Part shown: positions 17,018-25,812 of the stretch, in pieces
Layout of the letters: each line of letters begins with the position of its first letter
Position numbering within the stretch: position 1 is the first letter of the stretch
Source: an uncultured Prochlorococcus sp.
Lineage (GTDB): Bacteria; Cyanobacteriota; Cyanobacteriia; PCC-6307; Cyanobiaceae
Length of the DNA: 42,539 nt
Direction of reading: 5' to 3'
NCBI GenBank assembly: GCA_902536455.1
Contig: CACAXN010000008.1
Coordinates: forward strand, 1 to 42,539
Translations under genes and position numbers: made by a program
Notes under the pieces: model-generated
What the model was told of the DNA's origin: nothing
What the model saw: only the letters and a program-made list of their open reading frames with translations
Databases searched by the model: none

Positions 17018-18385
17018 TTATGCAGACTCTTTAATGATTCTTTTTGATCCTGAAGGTAGTTTAACAATTTTAGATGAGAACAAGTTATCTACCATTTTTT
17101 TCGTAATTGTGAATTCTTTTACATTTTCTTCAGAAGGCAAAGTGTACATTATGTCTAGCATTAGCTCTTCAATTATCGATCTTAATGCTCTTGCACCTGT
17201 TTTTCTTTTATATGCTTCATTTGCTATCGCTTCAACAGAATCAGGCTCAAATGATAATTCAACATTATCCATACTTAGCAAAGTTTTGAATTGCTTTACT
17301 AATGCATCTCTTGGTTGAGTCAAAATAGATTCTAAAGTTTCTTTAGTAAGACGATCTAATACTGCACAAACAGGAATTCTGCCGATAAATTCTGGTATTA
17401 GGCCATATTTCACTAAGTCATCTAATTCTAAATTTTTAAGGGAATCTCTTGGGTCTATAATTTTTTTTGTATCAACTTTGTTTTGATCTGAATTGGTGGT
17501 AAATCCTATAGAGTGTTTACCCATACGCTTTTGAACGATATCCTCTAAACCTATAAAAGCTCCCCCGCAAATAAATAATATTTGACTCGTATCAATTTGG
17601 ATGCAGTCATGATAGGGATGTTTTCTTCCGCCTTGTGGTGGCACATTAGCAATTGTTCCTTCAAGCATTTTTAATAATGCTTGCTGTACTCCTTCACCAG
17701 AGACATCTCTAGTAATTGACGGATTCTCGCTTTTTCTTGCAATTTTATCTATTTCATCAATATAAATGATTCCTTTTTGAGCTAGTTCTACATTCATTTC
17801 TGATTTCTGTAGAAGTCTTAAAAGTATGTTTTCAACATCCTCCCCAACATATCCAGCTTCTGTTAAAGTCGTTGCATCGGCTACTGCAAAAGGAACATCT
17901 AGAAACTCTGCTAAAGTTTGCGCCAATAATGTTTTTCCGCTTCCAGTAGGACCGATGAGTAAAATATTTGATTTTTGTAATTTAGTTGCTCGTGAATCTT
18001 TTGAATTGTTATTTTTACTGTCTTCTTTAACTTTCCAAGCTAATCGCTTGTAGTGATTGTATACGGCTACTGATAAGATTTTTTTTGCAGATTCTTGTCC
18101 AACTACTTGATTATCTAGAAAACCTTTAATTTCTAATGGCTTAGGAATCGAGGTTAATTCTAAAGGAACAGATTTTTTTGGATTATCAGTTGGTAATTTC
18201 TTTTTTACTTGCGGAGAGTTGTTTGTGTTCGCTTGATTATCAAGTAGTTCTTCATCGAGAATTTCATTACAAAGATCTATGCACTCATCACAGATATAAA
18301 CCCCAGGACCAGCTATAAGCTTTCTTACTTGGTCTTGTGATTTCCCGCAAAATGAACATTTAAGATGGGCGTCGAATTTAGCCAT
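17018..18385 (-). CDS. clpX: ClpX ATPase subunit of the ClpXP protease
   Basis: AAA+ unfoldase that recognises substrates and feeds them to ClpP. The 455-residue protein has the N-terminal zinc domain with C10, C13, C32 and C35 ([16 protein letters not shown]), Walker [14 protein letters not shown], pore-loop region [18 protein letters not shown], Walker [13 protein letters not shown], and the IGF loop KHSIGFTTN that docks on ClpP. The C-terminal sensor-2 segment [12 protein letters not shown] is intact. The about 25-residue insert after the zinc domain ([19 protein letters not shown]) is low-complexity and probably disordered. It lies 105 bases after clpP; TATAAT directly before its ATG is too close to act as its promoter. 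Confidence 0.97.
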   Translation of the reverse strand: MAKFDAHLKCSFCGKSQDQVRKLIAGPGVYICDECIDLCNEILDEELLDNQANTNNSPQVKKKLPTDNPKKSVPLELTSIPKPLEIKGFLDNQVVGQESAKKILSVAVYNHYKRLAWKVKEDSKNNNSKDSRATKLQKSNILLIGPTGSGKTLLAQTLAEFLDVPFAVADATTLTEAGYVGEDVENILLRLLQKSEMNVELAQKGIIYIDEIDKIARKSENPSITRDVSGEGVQQALLKMLEGTIANVPPQGGRKHPYHDCIQIDTSQILFICGGAFIGLEDIVQKRMGKHSIGFTTNSDQNKVDTKKIIDPRDSLKNLELDDLVKYGLIPEFIGRIPVCAVLDRLTKETLESILTQPRDALVKQFKTLLSMDNVELSFEPDSVEAIANEAYKRKTGARALRSIIEELMLDIMYTLPSEENVKEFTITKKMVDNLFSSKIVKLPSGSKRIIKESA

Positions 18386-18490
18386 CGATTATAAGTTTTT
18401 AAAGTGAAAGGTGTTAAATATTCCCTATTCACTAGGATTGCTTATAAATATCGATTCGTCATCATATTCTTAAAAAATTAGTATTCCTTG

Positions 18491-19135
18491 TCACTTTTTG
18501 ATAACTTTATCAATTAATCCATATTCGACTGCTTCTGAGGGAGATAAAAAGTAATCTCTTTCTGTATCTTCATTAATTTTTTCTAAAGGTTGACCAGTAT
18601 GTTCTGCTAAAAGCGAATTTAATGTTTTCTTGAGAAAAAGTATTTCTTTAGCTTGTATTTCAATCTCTACTGCTTGACCTTGTGCACCTCCCAGAGGTTG
18701 ATGAATCATAATCCTAGAATTAGGTAAAGCTAATCTTTTACCCTTAGCTCCTCCAGAAAGTAGAAATGCCCCCATACTTGCCGCTACTCCAAAGCATATT
18801 GTCACTACATCAGGGGATATTTGTTGCATAGTATCGTATATGGCCATTCCTGCAGTTACTGAGCCTCCAGGAGAATTGATATATATTTGTATGTCTTTTT
18901 CAGGATCTTCCGCTTCAAGAAATAATAATTGTGCAACAAGTGAGTCAGATACTTGATCATTAATTCCAGTACCTAAAAAAATTATTCTCTCCCTCAATAG
19001 TCTTGAATATATATCAAAAGCTCTTTCTCCTCTACCTGATTGTTCTATAACCGTAGGAACAGCAGCAATAGTTTTTACATTACTTTCGTAAGAACTTTTT
19101 GAGCTTTGGATTAAATGTTTTTTTTCTGAGTTCAC
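18491..19135 (-). CDS. clpP: ClpP protease subunit paired with ClpX
   Basis: Serine peptidase ring of Clp protease. In 214 residues the triad is S120 ([11 protein letters not shown]), H145 ([10 protein letters not shown]) and D194 (TERDYFLS). The axial segments [20 protein letters not shown] and [17 protein letters not shown] are typical. Position directly upstream of clpX and downstream of tig matches the cyanobacterial clpP2-clpX locus, so this is likely the ClpP that works with ClpX rather than the ClpP3/R type. The start is GTG at 19135, because no other ATG, GTG or TTG occurs before the conserved body. The about 20-residue polar leader ([19 protein letters not shown]) may be a processed propeptide or disordered tail. 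Confidence 0.96.
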   Translation of the reverse strand: MNSEKKHLIQSSKSSYESNVKTIAAVPTVIEQSGRGERAFDIYSRLLRERIIFLGTGINDQVSDSLVAQLLFLEAEDPEKDIQIYINSPGGSVTAGMAIYDTMQQISPDVVTICFGVAASMGAFLLSGGAKGKRLALPNSRIMIHQPLGGAQGQAVEIEIQAKEILFLKKTLNSLLAEHTGQPLEKINEDTERDYFLSPSEAVEYGLIDKVIKK

Positions 19136-19200
19136 AAATTAGTTTTCGTCATATAGTTAATCTAAGGGGTTTTTGTTTAATTAGTAGGAAATTTTATAAA

Positions 19201-20604
19201 TTATTTTTTTTCTTTTTTATTTTGAGTTTTTGTATTTTTTGTATTTTTTGTGGCTTTTGTTATTTTGGTAGCTTTAGAAGCTTTTGTAGTTTTTTCTTTG
19301 ACTTTAGAATTTTCTTCAAGCCAAATTATTAATTTTTCTTTGAGTAAATCGTTACTTATTACTTCTGTTAATTTTTTAATATCTATTTGTTTTGAAGATT
19401 GAGATATTGCATCTTCATAATCTTTCATTTTTAAATCAATTTCATCTTTCTCAACTTTTATTTTTTCTGTTTCAGCTAATGCTTTTAAAGCTAAATTTCT
19501 TTGAACATTTTTTTCAGCCTGAGGCCTTGTGGACTCTGCTAATGACTGAACTAATTCCGGAGTGAAAGTAGATTTAACATCAAGACCTTGTTGAGCAAAT
19601 CTTTGAGCGGTTTGTTCAATATTATTTCTCACTTCTATATCAATCATAGATTTTGGAATTTCAGCAACCAATTCGTTTGTTAAGGCATCAAGTAAAGCTT
19701 CAATTTTGATATCTTTTTGAGTTTTTTCAAAATTGTCTTTAAGTTGCTTTTCAATATCTTTCTTTAACTCTTGTAATGATTCTTTGTTGCCAGACTGTTT
19801 TGCAAAATCGTCATTAAGTTCAGGCAATTCTTTTTCTTTGAGATCTTTAAGATTGACTTCAAAGATTGCCTCTTTGCCTCTTGAATCCTCATGAGAATAA
19901 TCTTCAGGAAATTTAAGGTTAAGTGTTTTAGTATCACCAATTTTCATCTTTACGATTCCCTCAACGAAACCGGGAATCATTTTGTTTTTTTCTAACTCAA
20001 GATCCATTGATTCACTTGCTCCACCATCAATCTCTTTACCAGAATCTTTATATTTTCCTTTGAAACTAACTACAGCAATATCTCCTAATTTTGCTGCTCT
20101 ATTGGTAACTGGAATAATATTTGCAAACTGATTTCTAGATTTTTCTAGCGCTTCATCTATTGATTTAGGATCAAACTTTGTTTTTGAGATTTCAACACTT
20201 AGTCCTTTGGATTTTTTAAGTTTTAATTCTGGGGCAACATCAGTTTGAAGAGTAACCTTAAGTGATTTTTCAGGACTAAACTTTGCAAGTAAAGCTTCAA
20301 ATCCATCTACCAATTCTGGCTCACTTAGTGGCTCTATAGATTTTATTTTTAACGCTTCTTGCCATGATTTATCAATAATTTTTTCTAGAGCAGAAGCATG
20401 TAATTGTGTGATGCCAATTCTTTGGATTAAGACTTGTTTAGGAATTTTACCAAGTCTAAAACCCGGAATTTTAGCCGAACGACTGATAGAACTGATTGTC
20501 TCATTCACACACATTTTGCATGTCTCAGATGGTATTTCTAAATCAAATGAGATTCTACTTTGAGGTAGAGGAGTTGTTTTGACTATTAATGATTCTTTTG
20601 CCAT
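19201..20604 (-). CDS. tig: Trigger factor, ribosome-associated chaperone
   Basis: Folding helper that binds nascent chains at the ribosome exit. The 467-residue protein has the ribosome-binding domain with GFRLGKIP (48-55), the prolyl isomerase domain (about 165-245; VVSFKGKYKDSGKEIDGG, FVEGIVKMKIGDTKTLNLKFPE), and the C-terminal helical chaperone arms to about 430. After about residue 433 a Lys/Thr repeat tail follows, ending in QNKKEKK, absent from E. coli trigger factor (see repeat entry). Gene order tig-clpP-clpX is a widely conserved arrangement. It starts at an ATG preceded by an AT-rich 122-base divergent region shared with asd, which contains a 13-base palindrome. Confidence 0.96.
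   Translation of the reverse strand: MAKESLIVKTTPLPQSRISFDLEIPSETCKMCVNETISSISRSAKIPGFRLGKIPKQVLIQRIGITQLHASALEKIIDKSWQEALKIKSIEPLSEPELVDGFEALLAKFSPEKSLKVTLQTDVAPELKLKKSKGLSVEISKTKFDPKSIDEALEKSRNQFANIIPVTNRAAKLGDIAVVSFKGKYKDSGKEIDGGASESMDLELEKNKMIPGFVEGIVKMKIGDTKTLNLKFPEDYSHEDSRGKEAIFEVNLKDLKEKELPELNDDFAKQSGNKESLQELKKDIEKQLKDNFEKTQKDIKIEALLDALTNELVAEIPKSMIDIEVRNNIEQTAQRFAQQGLDVKSTFTPELVQSLAESTRPQAEKNVQRNLALKALAETEKIKVEKDEIDLKMKDYEDAISQSSKQIDIKKLTEVISNDLLKEKLIIWLEENSKVKEKTTKASKATKITKATKNTKNTKTQNKKEKK
19228..19290 (-). repeat. Tandem 9-base repeats encoding (x-T/S-K)n tail of trigger factor
   Basis: Seven consecutive in-frame 9-base units encode TTK, ASK, ATK, ITK, ATK, NTK, NTK. Two adjacent units are identical at the DNA level (AATACAAAA) and the others differ at one to four bases. 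Such an in-frame array can gain or lose units by slippage without breaking the gene. The encoded tail is strongly basic and probably disordered. Confidence 0.75.
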
Positions 20605-20642
20605 TTTTTTTATTTATTACTAAAAGCCGAAACTTAATTATT

Positions 20643-20655
20643 TCACATTATGTGA
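20643..20655. promoter_or_regulatory. 13-base palindrome in the divergent tig/asd region
   Basis: TCACATTATGTGA is perfectly palindromic around a central T, with six-base arms. It lies 39 bases upstream of the tig start and 72 upstream of asd, inside a 122-base region that must hold both promoters. A regulator could bind it, but short palindromes occur by chance in DNA of this composition and no regulator is identified. Confidence 0.25.
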
Positions 20656-20726
20656 TTTCCTTGAAAGTTATTTTTTTGATAAAGTAAAAAAAATAGTCAA
20701 TCTATTTATAAAAATCATTTTAAAGT

Positions 20727-21758
20727 GTGAGAAAATCTCCGTTTTTGCCTAATAGGCCATTAAAAGTTGCTGTTTTAGGATCTTCAGGTGCTGTGGGATC
20801 TGAATTAATCAAAATTCTTGAACAACGTGATTTTCCAATATCAGAATTGGTCTTGCTTTCATCAGAGCGTTCAGAAGGAAAAAAAATTATTTGGAAAGGT
20901 GAAGAATTAGTTACAAAAAAAACAACTAAGGAAGAATTTCTGAATCTTGATTTAGTTTTAGCTTCAGCCGGTGGAAGTATTTCAAAAAAATGGTTGTCAA
21001 CCATTATGGAACAAAATGCTTTATTAATAGATAATTCAAGTGCTTTCAGATTAGATAATAATGTACCTCTTATAGTTCCTGAAGTTAATGCTAGTGACGT
21101 AATTAATCATGATGGGGTAATAGCGAATCCAAACTGCACTACCATTTTGCTGACATTAGTTTTAGCTCCGTTAAATAAACTTTCGACTATTCAAAGAGTT
21201 ATAGTCTCAACATATCAATCCGTAAGTGGTGCAGGCCAATTGGCGATGGAGGAATTACAACTTTTAACTGAAAAATATCTTCAGGGAAACCCACAAAAAA
21301 GTGAAGTTTTGCCCTACTCACTGGCTTTTAATTTGTTTTTGCATAATTCACCCATGCTTGCAAATAATTACTGCGAAGAAGAGATGAAAATGGTTAATGA
21401 GACTAGGAAAATATTAAATATTGCTGATTTAAAGCTCTCTGCTACATGTGTTCGAGTCCCAGTACTGAGAGCTCATTCTGAATCGATCAATATTGAATTT
21501 GCCGGTGTAGTTGAGCCTAAAGATGCTCTTAAAGAATTAAAAAAATCTCCTGGAATTGAAATTATTGAGGATTACAAAAATAATAGATTTCCTATGCCAA
21601 ATGACGTTATGGGAAGGGATAATATCGCTGTTGGCAGGCTAAGAACTGATATAAGTCAGCCTAATGGATTAGAATTATGGTTATGTGGAGATCAAATAAG
21701 AAAAGGAGCAGCTCTTAACGCTGTTCAAATAGCTGAGTTATTAATTCCAAAAAAATGA
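20727..21758 (+). CDS. asd: Aspartate-semialdehyde dehydrogenase
   Basis: Reduces aspartyl phosphate to aspartate semialdehyde, the branch point to lysine, threonine and methionine. In 343 residues: NADP-binding [16 protein letters not shown] (12-27), catalytic C137 in NPNCTTI, and H250 in [12 protein letters not shown]. The terminus carries [18 protein letters not shown]. Start is taken as GTG at 20727, since no ATG lies before the nucleotide-binding motif. Its TGA overlaps the dapA ATG by four bases (ATGA), indicating translational coupling. lysC, the preceding pathway enzyme, is about 7 kb downstream on the opposite strand. Confidence 0.96.
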   Translation: MRKSPFLPNRPLKVAVLGSSGAVGSELIKILEQRDFPISELVLLSSERSEGKKIIWKGEELVTKKTTKEEFLNLDLVLASAGGSISKKWLSTIMEQNALLIDNSSAFRLDNNVPLIVPEVNASDVINHDGVIANPNCTTILLTLVLAPLNKLSTIQRVIVSTYQSVSGAGQLAMEELQLLTEKYLQGNPQKSEVLPYSLAFNLFLHNSPMLANNYCEEEMKMVNETRKILNIADLKLSATCVRVPVLRAHSESINIEFAGVVEPKDALKELKKSPGIEIIEDYKNNRFPMPNDVMGRDNIAVGRLRTDISQPNGLELWLCGDQIRKGAALNAVQIAELLIPKK

Positions 21759-22657
21759 TTACAAACAAAACTGAGTGTAATAATCCACTATTTGGAAGAA
21801 TATTGACTGCAATGGTTACTCCATTCACTGAAAATGGAGATGTAGATTATGAATTAGCTATAAAACTCTCAAATTATCTTTTTGAGAACGGTTCCGATGG
21901 AATTGTTTTGTGTGGTACCACTGGAGAATCTCCGACTCTTTCATGGGCTGAACAGCATGATTTATTTATTGCGGTAAAAGGATCTTTGGATGCAAGCTGT
22001 AAAATAATAGTTGGCACTGGTAGTAACTGTACAAGCGAGGCTGTAGAAGCTACAAAAAAAGCCTATGACTCTGGTGCCGACGGTGCTTTGGTCGTTGTTC
22101 CTTATTACAATAAGCCACCTCAAGAAGGTCTTTATAAACATTTCAGTTCTATTGCTGATTCTGCAAAGGATTTGCCTCTTATGCTTTATAACATTCCCGG
22201 AAGGACAGGATGCAATTTATTACCTGATACTGTGAAGAAACTTATGGATTTCTCAAATATTCTCAGTATTAAAGCTGCAAGCGGTAGGATAGAAGAAGTA
22301 ACAGAACTAAGAGCTATTTGTGGCTCTGAACTTTCTGTATATAGTGGCGACGATTCAATGTTGCTTCCAATGTTATCTGTAGGTGCTGTAGGAGTAGTAA
22401 GTGTTGCAAGTCATTTGGTTGGATTGCAATTGAAAGAAATGATTCATTCCTTTCAAAGTGGAAAGGTTTCCAATGCGCTTGCTATTCATGAAAAACTTCA
22501 GCCTCTTTTCAAAGCACTCTTTATGACTACTAACCCAATCCCAATTAAAGCTGCTTTGGAGCTATCGGGATGGGATGTAGGTAATCCTAGAAGTCCTTTG
22601 TCACCATTAACCAATGACATGAAAAAGCACCTATCTTTTATCCTGAAATCCTTATAA
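21755..22657 (+). CDS. dapA: 4-hydroxy-tetrahydrodipicolinate synthase
   Basis: Condenses pyruvate with aspartate semialdehyde, the first committed step to lysine and the cell-wall/diaminopimelate branch. The 300-residue TIM barrel has T55-T56 in CGTTGESP, Y145 in LYNIPGRTG, and the Schiff-base lysine K173 in ILSIKAASG. Start overlaps the asd stop by four bases. rnj follows after 80 bases. Length and motifs are complete. Confidence 0.97.
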   Translation: MITNKTECNNPLFGRILTAMVTPFTENGDVDYELAIKLSNYLFENGSDGIVLCGTTGESPTLSWAEQHDLFIAVKGSLDASCKIIVGTGSNCTSEAVEATKKAYDSGADGALVVVPYYNKPPQEGLYKHFSSIADSAKDLPLMLYNIPGRTGCNLLPDTVKKLMDFSNILSIKAASGRIEEVTELRAICGSELSVYSGDDSMLLPMLSVGAVGVVSVASHLVGLQLKEMIHSFQSGKVSNALAIHEKLQPLFKALFMTTNPIPIKAALELSGWDVGNPRSPLSPLTNDMKKHLSFILKSL

Positions 22658-22737
22658 TAGGGATTATATTTAACTTGATAATTAAATTTAAATAAACCTT
22701 ATTTGATTACAAGCAGGCCCTCATAAATTTCAAAATT

Positions 22738-24720
22738 ATGCAATCAAGTACAAATCCAACTGTAAATAGATCTAATCATGATTCATCTAGATCTAAAAGT
22801 AATATGCCAGCTCTACGAGTAATACCTCTTGGAGGACTTCATGAAATAGGAAAAAACACTTGTGTTTTTGAATATGGTGATGAATTGATGCTTGTTGATG
22901 CTGGCCTAGCTTTCCCATCTGATGGTATGCATGGCGTAAACGTTGTTATGCCAGATACAACTTTTTTAAAAGAAAATCAAAGAAGAATAAAAGGAATGAT
23001 TGTCACTCACGGGCATGAAGATCATATTGGAGGTATTTCTCATCATCTAAAGCATTTTAATATTCCGATTATTTATGGCCCAAGACTGGCAATGTCAATG
23101 CTTAGAGGAAAAATGGAAGAAGCAGGGGTATCTGATAGAACAACTATACAAACAGTAAATCCAAGAGATGTTGTAAAAGTAGGACAACATTTTTCTGTTG
23201 AATTTATTCGAAATACCCATTCTATTTGTGATAGTTTTTCTTTAGCAGTTACAACACCTGTTGGCACAATTATTTTCACGGGAGATTTTAAGTTTGATCA
23301 TATGCCAGTAGATGGAGAGCAATTTGATATTGAAAGAATGGTGCATTATGGAGAGAAGGGTGTTTTATGCATGTTCAGTGATTCGACTAATGCCGAAGTT
23401 CCAGGTTTTTGTCCTTCCGAAAAGACTATCTATCCTTCTTTAGAAAAACATATTGCTGAGGCTAAAGAACGAGTTATCCTCACTACTTTTGCTAGTTCTG
23501 TCCATAGAGTGACAATGATCTTAGAATTGGCCATGAAACATGGAAGAAAGGTCGGTTTGTTAGGTAGATCGATGATTAATGTTATTGCTAAGGCGAGAGA
23601 TATTGGTTACATGAAATGCCCAGATGATTTGTTTGTTCCTATCAAGCAAATTAGAGATTTGCCAGATAGGGAGACCTTACTATTAATGACGGGAAGTCAA
23701 GGAGAACCCTTAGCAGCTTTAAGCAGAATATCTCGCGGTGAACATCAGCATGTTCGTCTTAAGACTACTGACACTGTAATATTTTCGGCCAGCCCAATTC
23801 CTGGCAATACTATTTCTGTTGTTAATACAATAGACAGATTAATGAAACTAGGAGCAAAGGTTGTTTATGGAAAGGGTGAGAATATTCATGTTTCTGGTCA
23901 TGGTTTTCAAGAAGATCAAAAGTTAATGTTGGCACTTGCAAAACCTAAGTTTTTTGTTCCTGTTCATGGAGAACATAGAATGCTTGTTTGTCATGGCAAG
24001 AGTGCGCAAACTATGGGGGTTCCAAAGGACAATATTTTAATTATTGAAAATGGAGATGTAGTTGAATTAACACCTAATTCTATTCAAAAGGGTGATCCTG
24101 TAAAAGCTGGTGTTGAACTGCTTGATAACTCACGAAATGGGATAGTAGATGCTCGAGTATTAAAGGAAAGGCAGCAATTAGCTGGGGATGGTGTAGTTAC
24201 TGTTTTGGCTCCTATTAGTACAGATGGGAAGATGGTTGCGCCTCCCAGAGTTAATTTAAGGGGAGTTGTTACTACTGCAGAGCCAAGAAAAATGTCTATG
24301 TGGACAGAACGAGAAATAAGCTGGGTCTTAGAAAATAGATGGAAACAATTATCCAGACAAACTGGGCCTAATAATTTTGAGGTAGATTGGATTGGTGTAC
24401 AAAGAGAAATTGAAAATGGTTTATCTAGAAGAATGAGAAGAGAATTACAAGTTGAACCACTTATTTTGTGTTTAGTTCAACCTGCTCCAAGCGGAACTCG
24501 TGCTTATATTCCAAAGATTACCGAAGAGCAAAATTTTTCCAATAGAAATAAAAATAATAATTTCCATAAGAAATCAAATAATAATCATCCGAATAGCTCA
24601 AATAACTCACAAAATACCCAAAAAAGTCAAAAAGTTTCTCAGAATCCATCTATTGAGACTGCTAAAGAAGATTCATTTGAAGGTAGAACAAGAAGAAGAA
24701 GATCTGCTGTAACATCTTAA
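22738..24720 (+). CDS. rnj: Ribonuclease J
   Basis: Metallo-beta-lactamase/beta-CASP ribonuclease with 5'-3' exonuclease and endonuclease activity in RNA turnover. The 660-residue protein has a polar leader (1-24), RVIPLGGLHEIGKN, the metal site H91-G-H93-E-D95-H96, TGDFKFDH and SDSTNAEVPG, and the beta-CASP ending FFVPVHGEHRML. From about residue 597 an Asn/Lys/Ser-rich, probably disordered tail ends in RTRRRRSAVTS. Placement after asd-dapA parallels Bacillus subtilis, where rnjB follows dapA. Its stop overlaps the convergent tilS stop by four bases. The 80-base gap before it is AT-rich and may contain its own promoter. Confidence 0.95.
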   Translation: MQSSTNPTVNRSNHDSSRSKSNMPALRVIPLGGLHEIGKNTCVFEYGDELMLVDAGLAFPSDGMHGVNVVMPDTTFLKENQRRIKGMIVTHGHEDHIGGISHHLKHFNIPIIYGPRLAMSMLRGKMEEAGVSDRTTIQTVNPRDVVKVGQHFSVEFIRNTHSICDSFSLAVTTPVGTIIFTGDFKFDHMPVDGEQFDIERMVHYGEKGVLCMFSDSTNAEVPGFCPSEKTIYPSLEKHIAEAKERVILTTFASSVHRVTMILELAMKHGRKVGLLGRSMINVIAKARDIGYMKCPDDLFVPIKQIRDLPDRETLLLMTGSQGEPLAALSRISRGEHQHVRLKTTDTVIFSASPIPGNTISVVNTIDRLMKLGAKVVYGKGENIHVSGHGFQEDQKLMLALAKPKFFVPVHGEHRMLVCHGKSAQTMGVPKDNILIIENGDVVELTPNSIQKGDPVKAGVELLDNSRNGIVDARVLKERQQLAGDGVVTVLAPISTDGKMVAPPRVNLRGVVTTAEPRKMSMWTEREISWVLENRWKQLSRQTGPNNFEVDWIGVQREIENGLSRRMRRELQVEPLILCLVQPAPSGTRAYIPKITEEQNFSNRNKNNNFHKKSNNNHPNSSNNSQNTQKSQKVSQNPSIETAKEDSFEGRTRRRRSAVTS

Positions 24721-25727
24721 CTTTTTTCAAAATTTATATAGTTTTTATCCCAAACAATTTTTAAAAACTCTTGCAGATTAATTTGACCTTTATTTTTTTC
24801 ATAAATTGAAGTTGCTAATTTTGTCAGATTTTTAGAACTGCACTGCTTTGCAGATATTTCTTTTAAAAATCTATTTAAGATTGTGCACCTGGCTTCAATA
24901 CACATACTATTTAAGAGTTTTCTATCGATACCTTTTACATCTTTACAATATAGATATGCTAGTTCACTAAGATCATTACGTTCATTATTGTATTTGCTCA
25001 TTTTTTGGGAAAAATTATTTATCCTTTCAGAACAACCAGGATAGATAACCTCCAATGTAGGAATAATTTTTTTTCTTATTAAATTTCTTTTTAATTTAAG
25101 ATCTGAATTTGTAGGGTCTTTCCAGACTGGGATTTTCATATCATTACAAAATTTTTTTGTATCTTCTCTACTGAAAATTAATATTGGCCTTATTAAAAAA
25201 ATTTGATTTTTTAGTAATCTTTTGCTTTCAATATTACTAAGACCGGCAAAATTGCTCCCTCTAGATAAATTGAGTATAAATGTTTCTGCGTTATCACTAC
25301 TCGTGTGGCCTGTTAACAAATAAATATTATGTTTTTGCTGGTTTTTATTTAATAAAATTTTAGCTCTTTCACATAATTTTTTATATCTCCATTCTCGTGC
25401 TTTTTCTTCTGAAGAAATATTTTCTTTATTTGCTTGATCAAAAGAGAATGAAATATTTTTATCTTTGCAATAACTTTTTAATTCAAGAGCATATAGTGAC
25501 GATTTTTCGTGCCACTGATGATCACCATGCCAAACACTAATAGACCAATTATGTAGTTTTTTTAGGTCATTAATTAGAGTTAATAAGGTCATTGAGTCTT
25601 GTCCCCCTGAAACACTTATTAAAATATTCGATCCTTTGGGAATTAATATTTTTTTGGTAAGAATCTCCTTATGAAGCTGATGATGCCATGATGACCAATT
25701 TTTCTGAGTTAATTTTTTATCAGTCAT
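24717..25727 (-). CDS. tilS: tRNA(Ile)-lysidine synthase
   Basis: Modifies C34 of the CAU-anticodon tRNA-Ile to lysidine so that it reads AUA. The 336-residue protein has the PP-loop SGGQDS (40-45) in ILISVSGGQDSMTLL, then VWHGDHQWHEKS, LTGHTSSDNAETFILNLSRG, and PTNSDLKLKRNLIRKKIIP. It corresponds to the short TilS form lacking the full E. coli C-terminal domains. The AUA codon is common in this AT-rich DNA, consistent with the need for the enzyme. Convergent with rnj, overlapping four bases; divergent from ycf23. Confidence 0.94.
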   Translation of the reverse strand: MTDKKLTQKNWSSWHHQLHKEILTKKILIPKGSNILISVSGGQDSMTLLTLINDLKKLHNWSISVWHGDHQWHEKSSLYALELKSYCKDKNISFSFDQANKENISSEEKAREWRYKKLCERAKILLNKNQQKHNIYLLTGHTSSDNAETFILNLSRGSNFAGLSNIESKRLLKNQIFLIRPILIFSREDTKKFCNDMKIPVWKDPTNSDLKLKRNLIRKKIIPTLEVIYPGCSERINNFSQKMSKYNNERNDLSELAYLYCKDVKGIDRKLLNSMCIEARCTILNRFLKEISAKQCSSKNLTKLATSIYEKNKGQINLQEFLKIVWDKNYINFEKS

Positions 25728-25746
25728 TTTGTGTTGCTCAGATAAT

Positions 25747-25779
25747 ATTTTTTAAAAAATGCACTGTTTTACTAAAACA
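25747..25779. promoter_or_regulatory. Two inverted repeats in the divergent tilS/ycf23 region
   Basis: ATTTTTTAAAAAAT (25747-25760) is a 14-base perfect palindrome, and TGTTTT-act-AAAACA (25765-25779) has perfect six-base arms five bases further on. They lie in the 85-base gap between the two divergent starts. The first could simply be an A/T tract; the second is a candidate operator or hairpin. No function is demonstrated. Confidence 0.25.
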
Positions 25780-25812
25780 ATGTCACAATCGGGTAATAAA
25801 TTCATTAATTAA

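Noticed and set aside
18386-18395. TATAAT just before clpX as its promoter
   Set aside because: It is only a few bases before the ATG, so transcription would start inside the coding region.
21455-21475. TTCGAGTCCC T-arm-like sequence
   Set aside because: No acceptor, D or anticodon arm surrounds it; it lies in asd coding sequence.
24500-24712. Plus-strand frame of 70 codons in the rnj tail
   Set aside because: An Ile/Lys-rich out-of-frame reading of the Asn/Lys tail of RNase J; no start context or motif.
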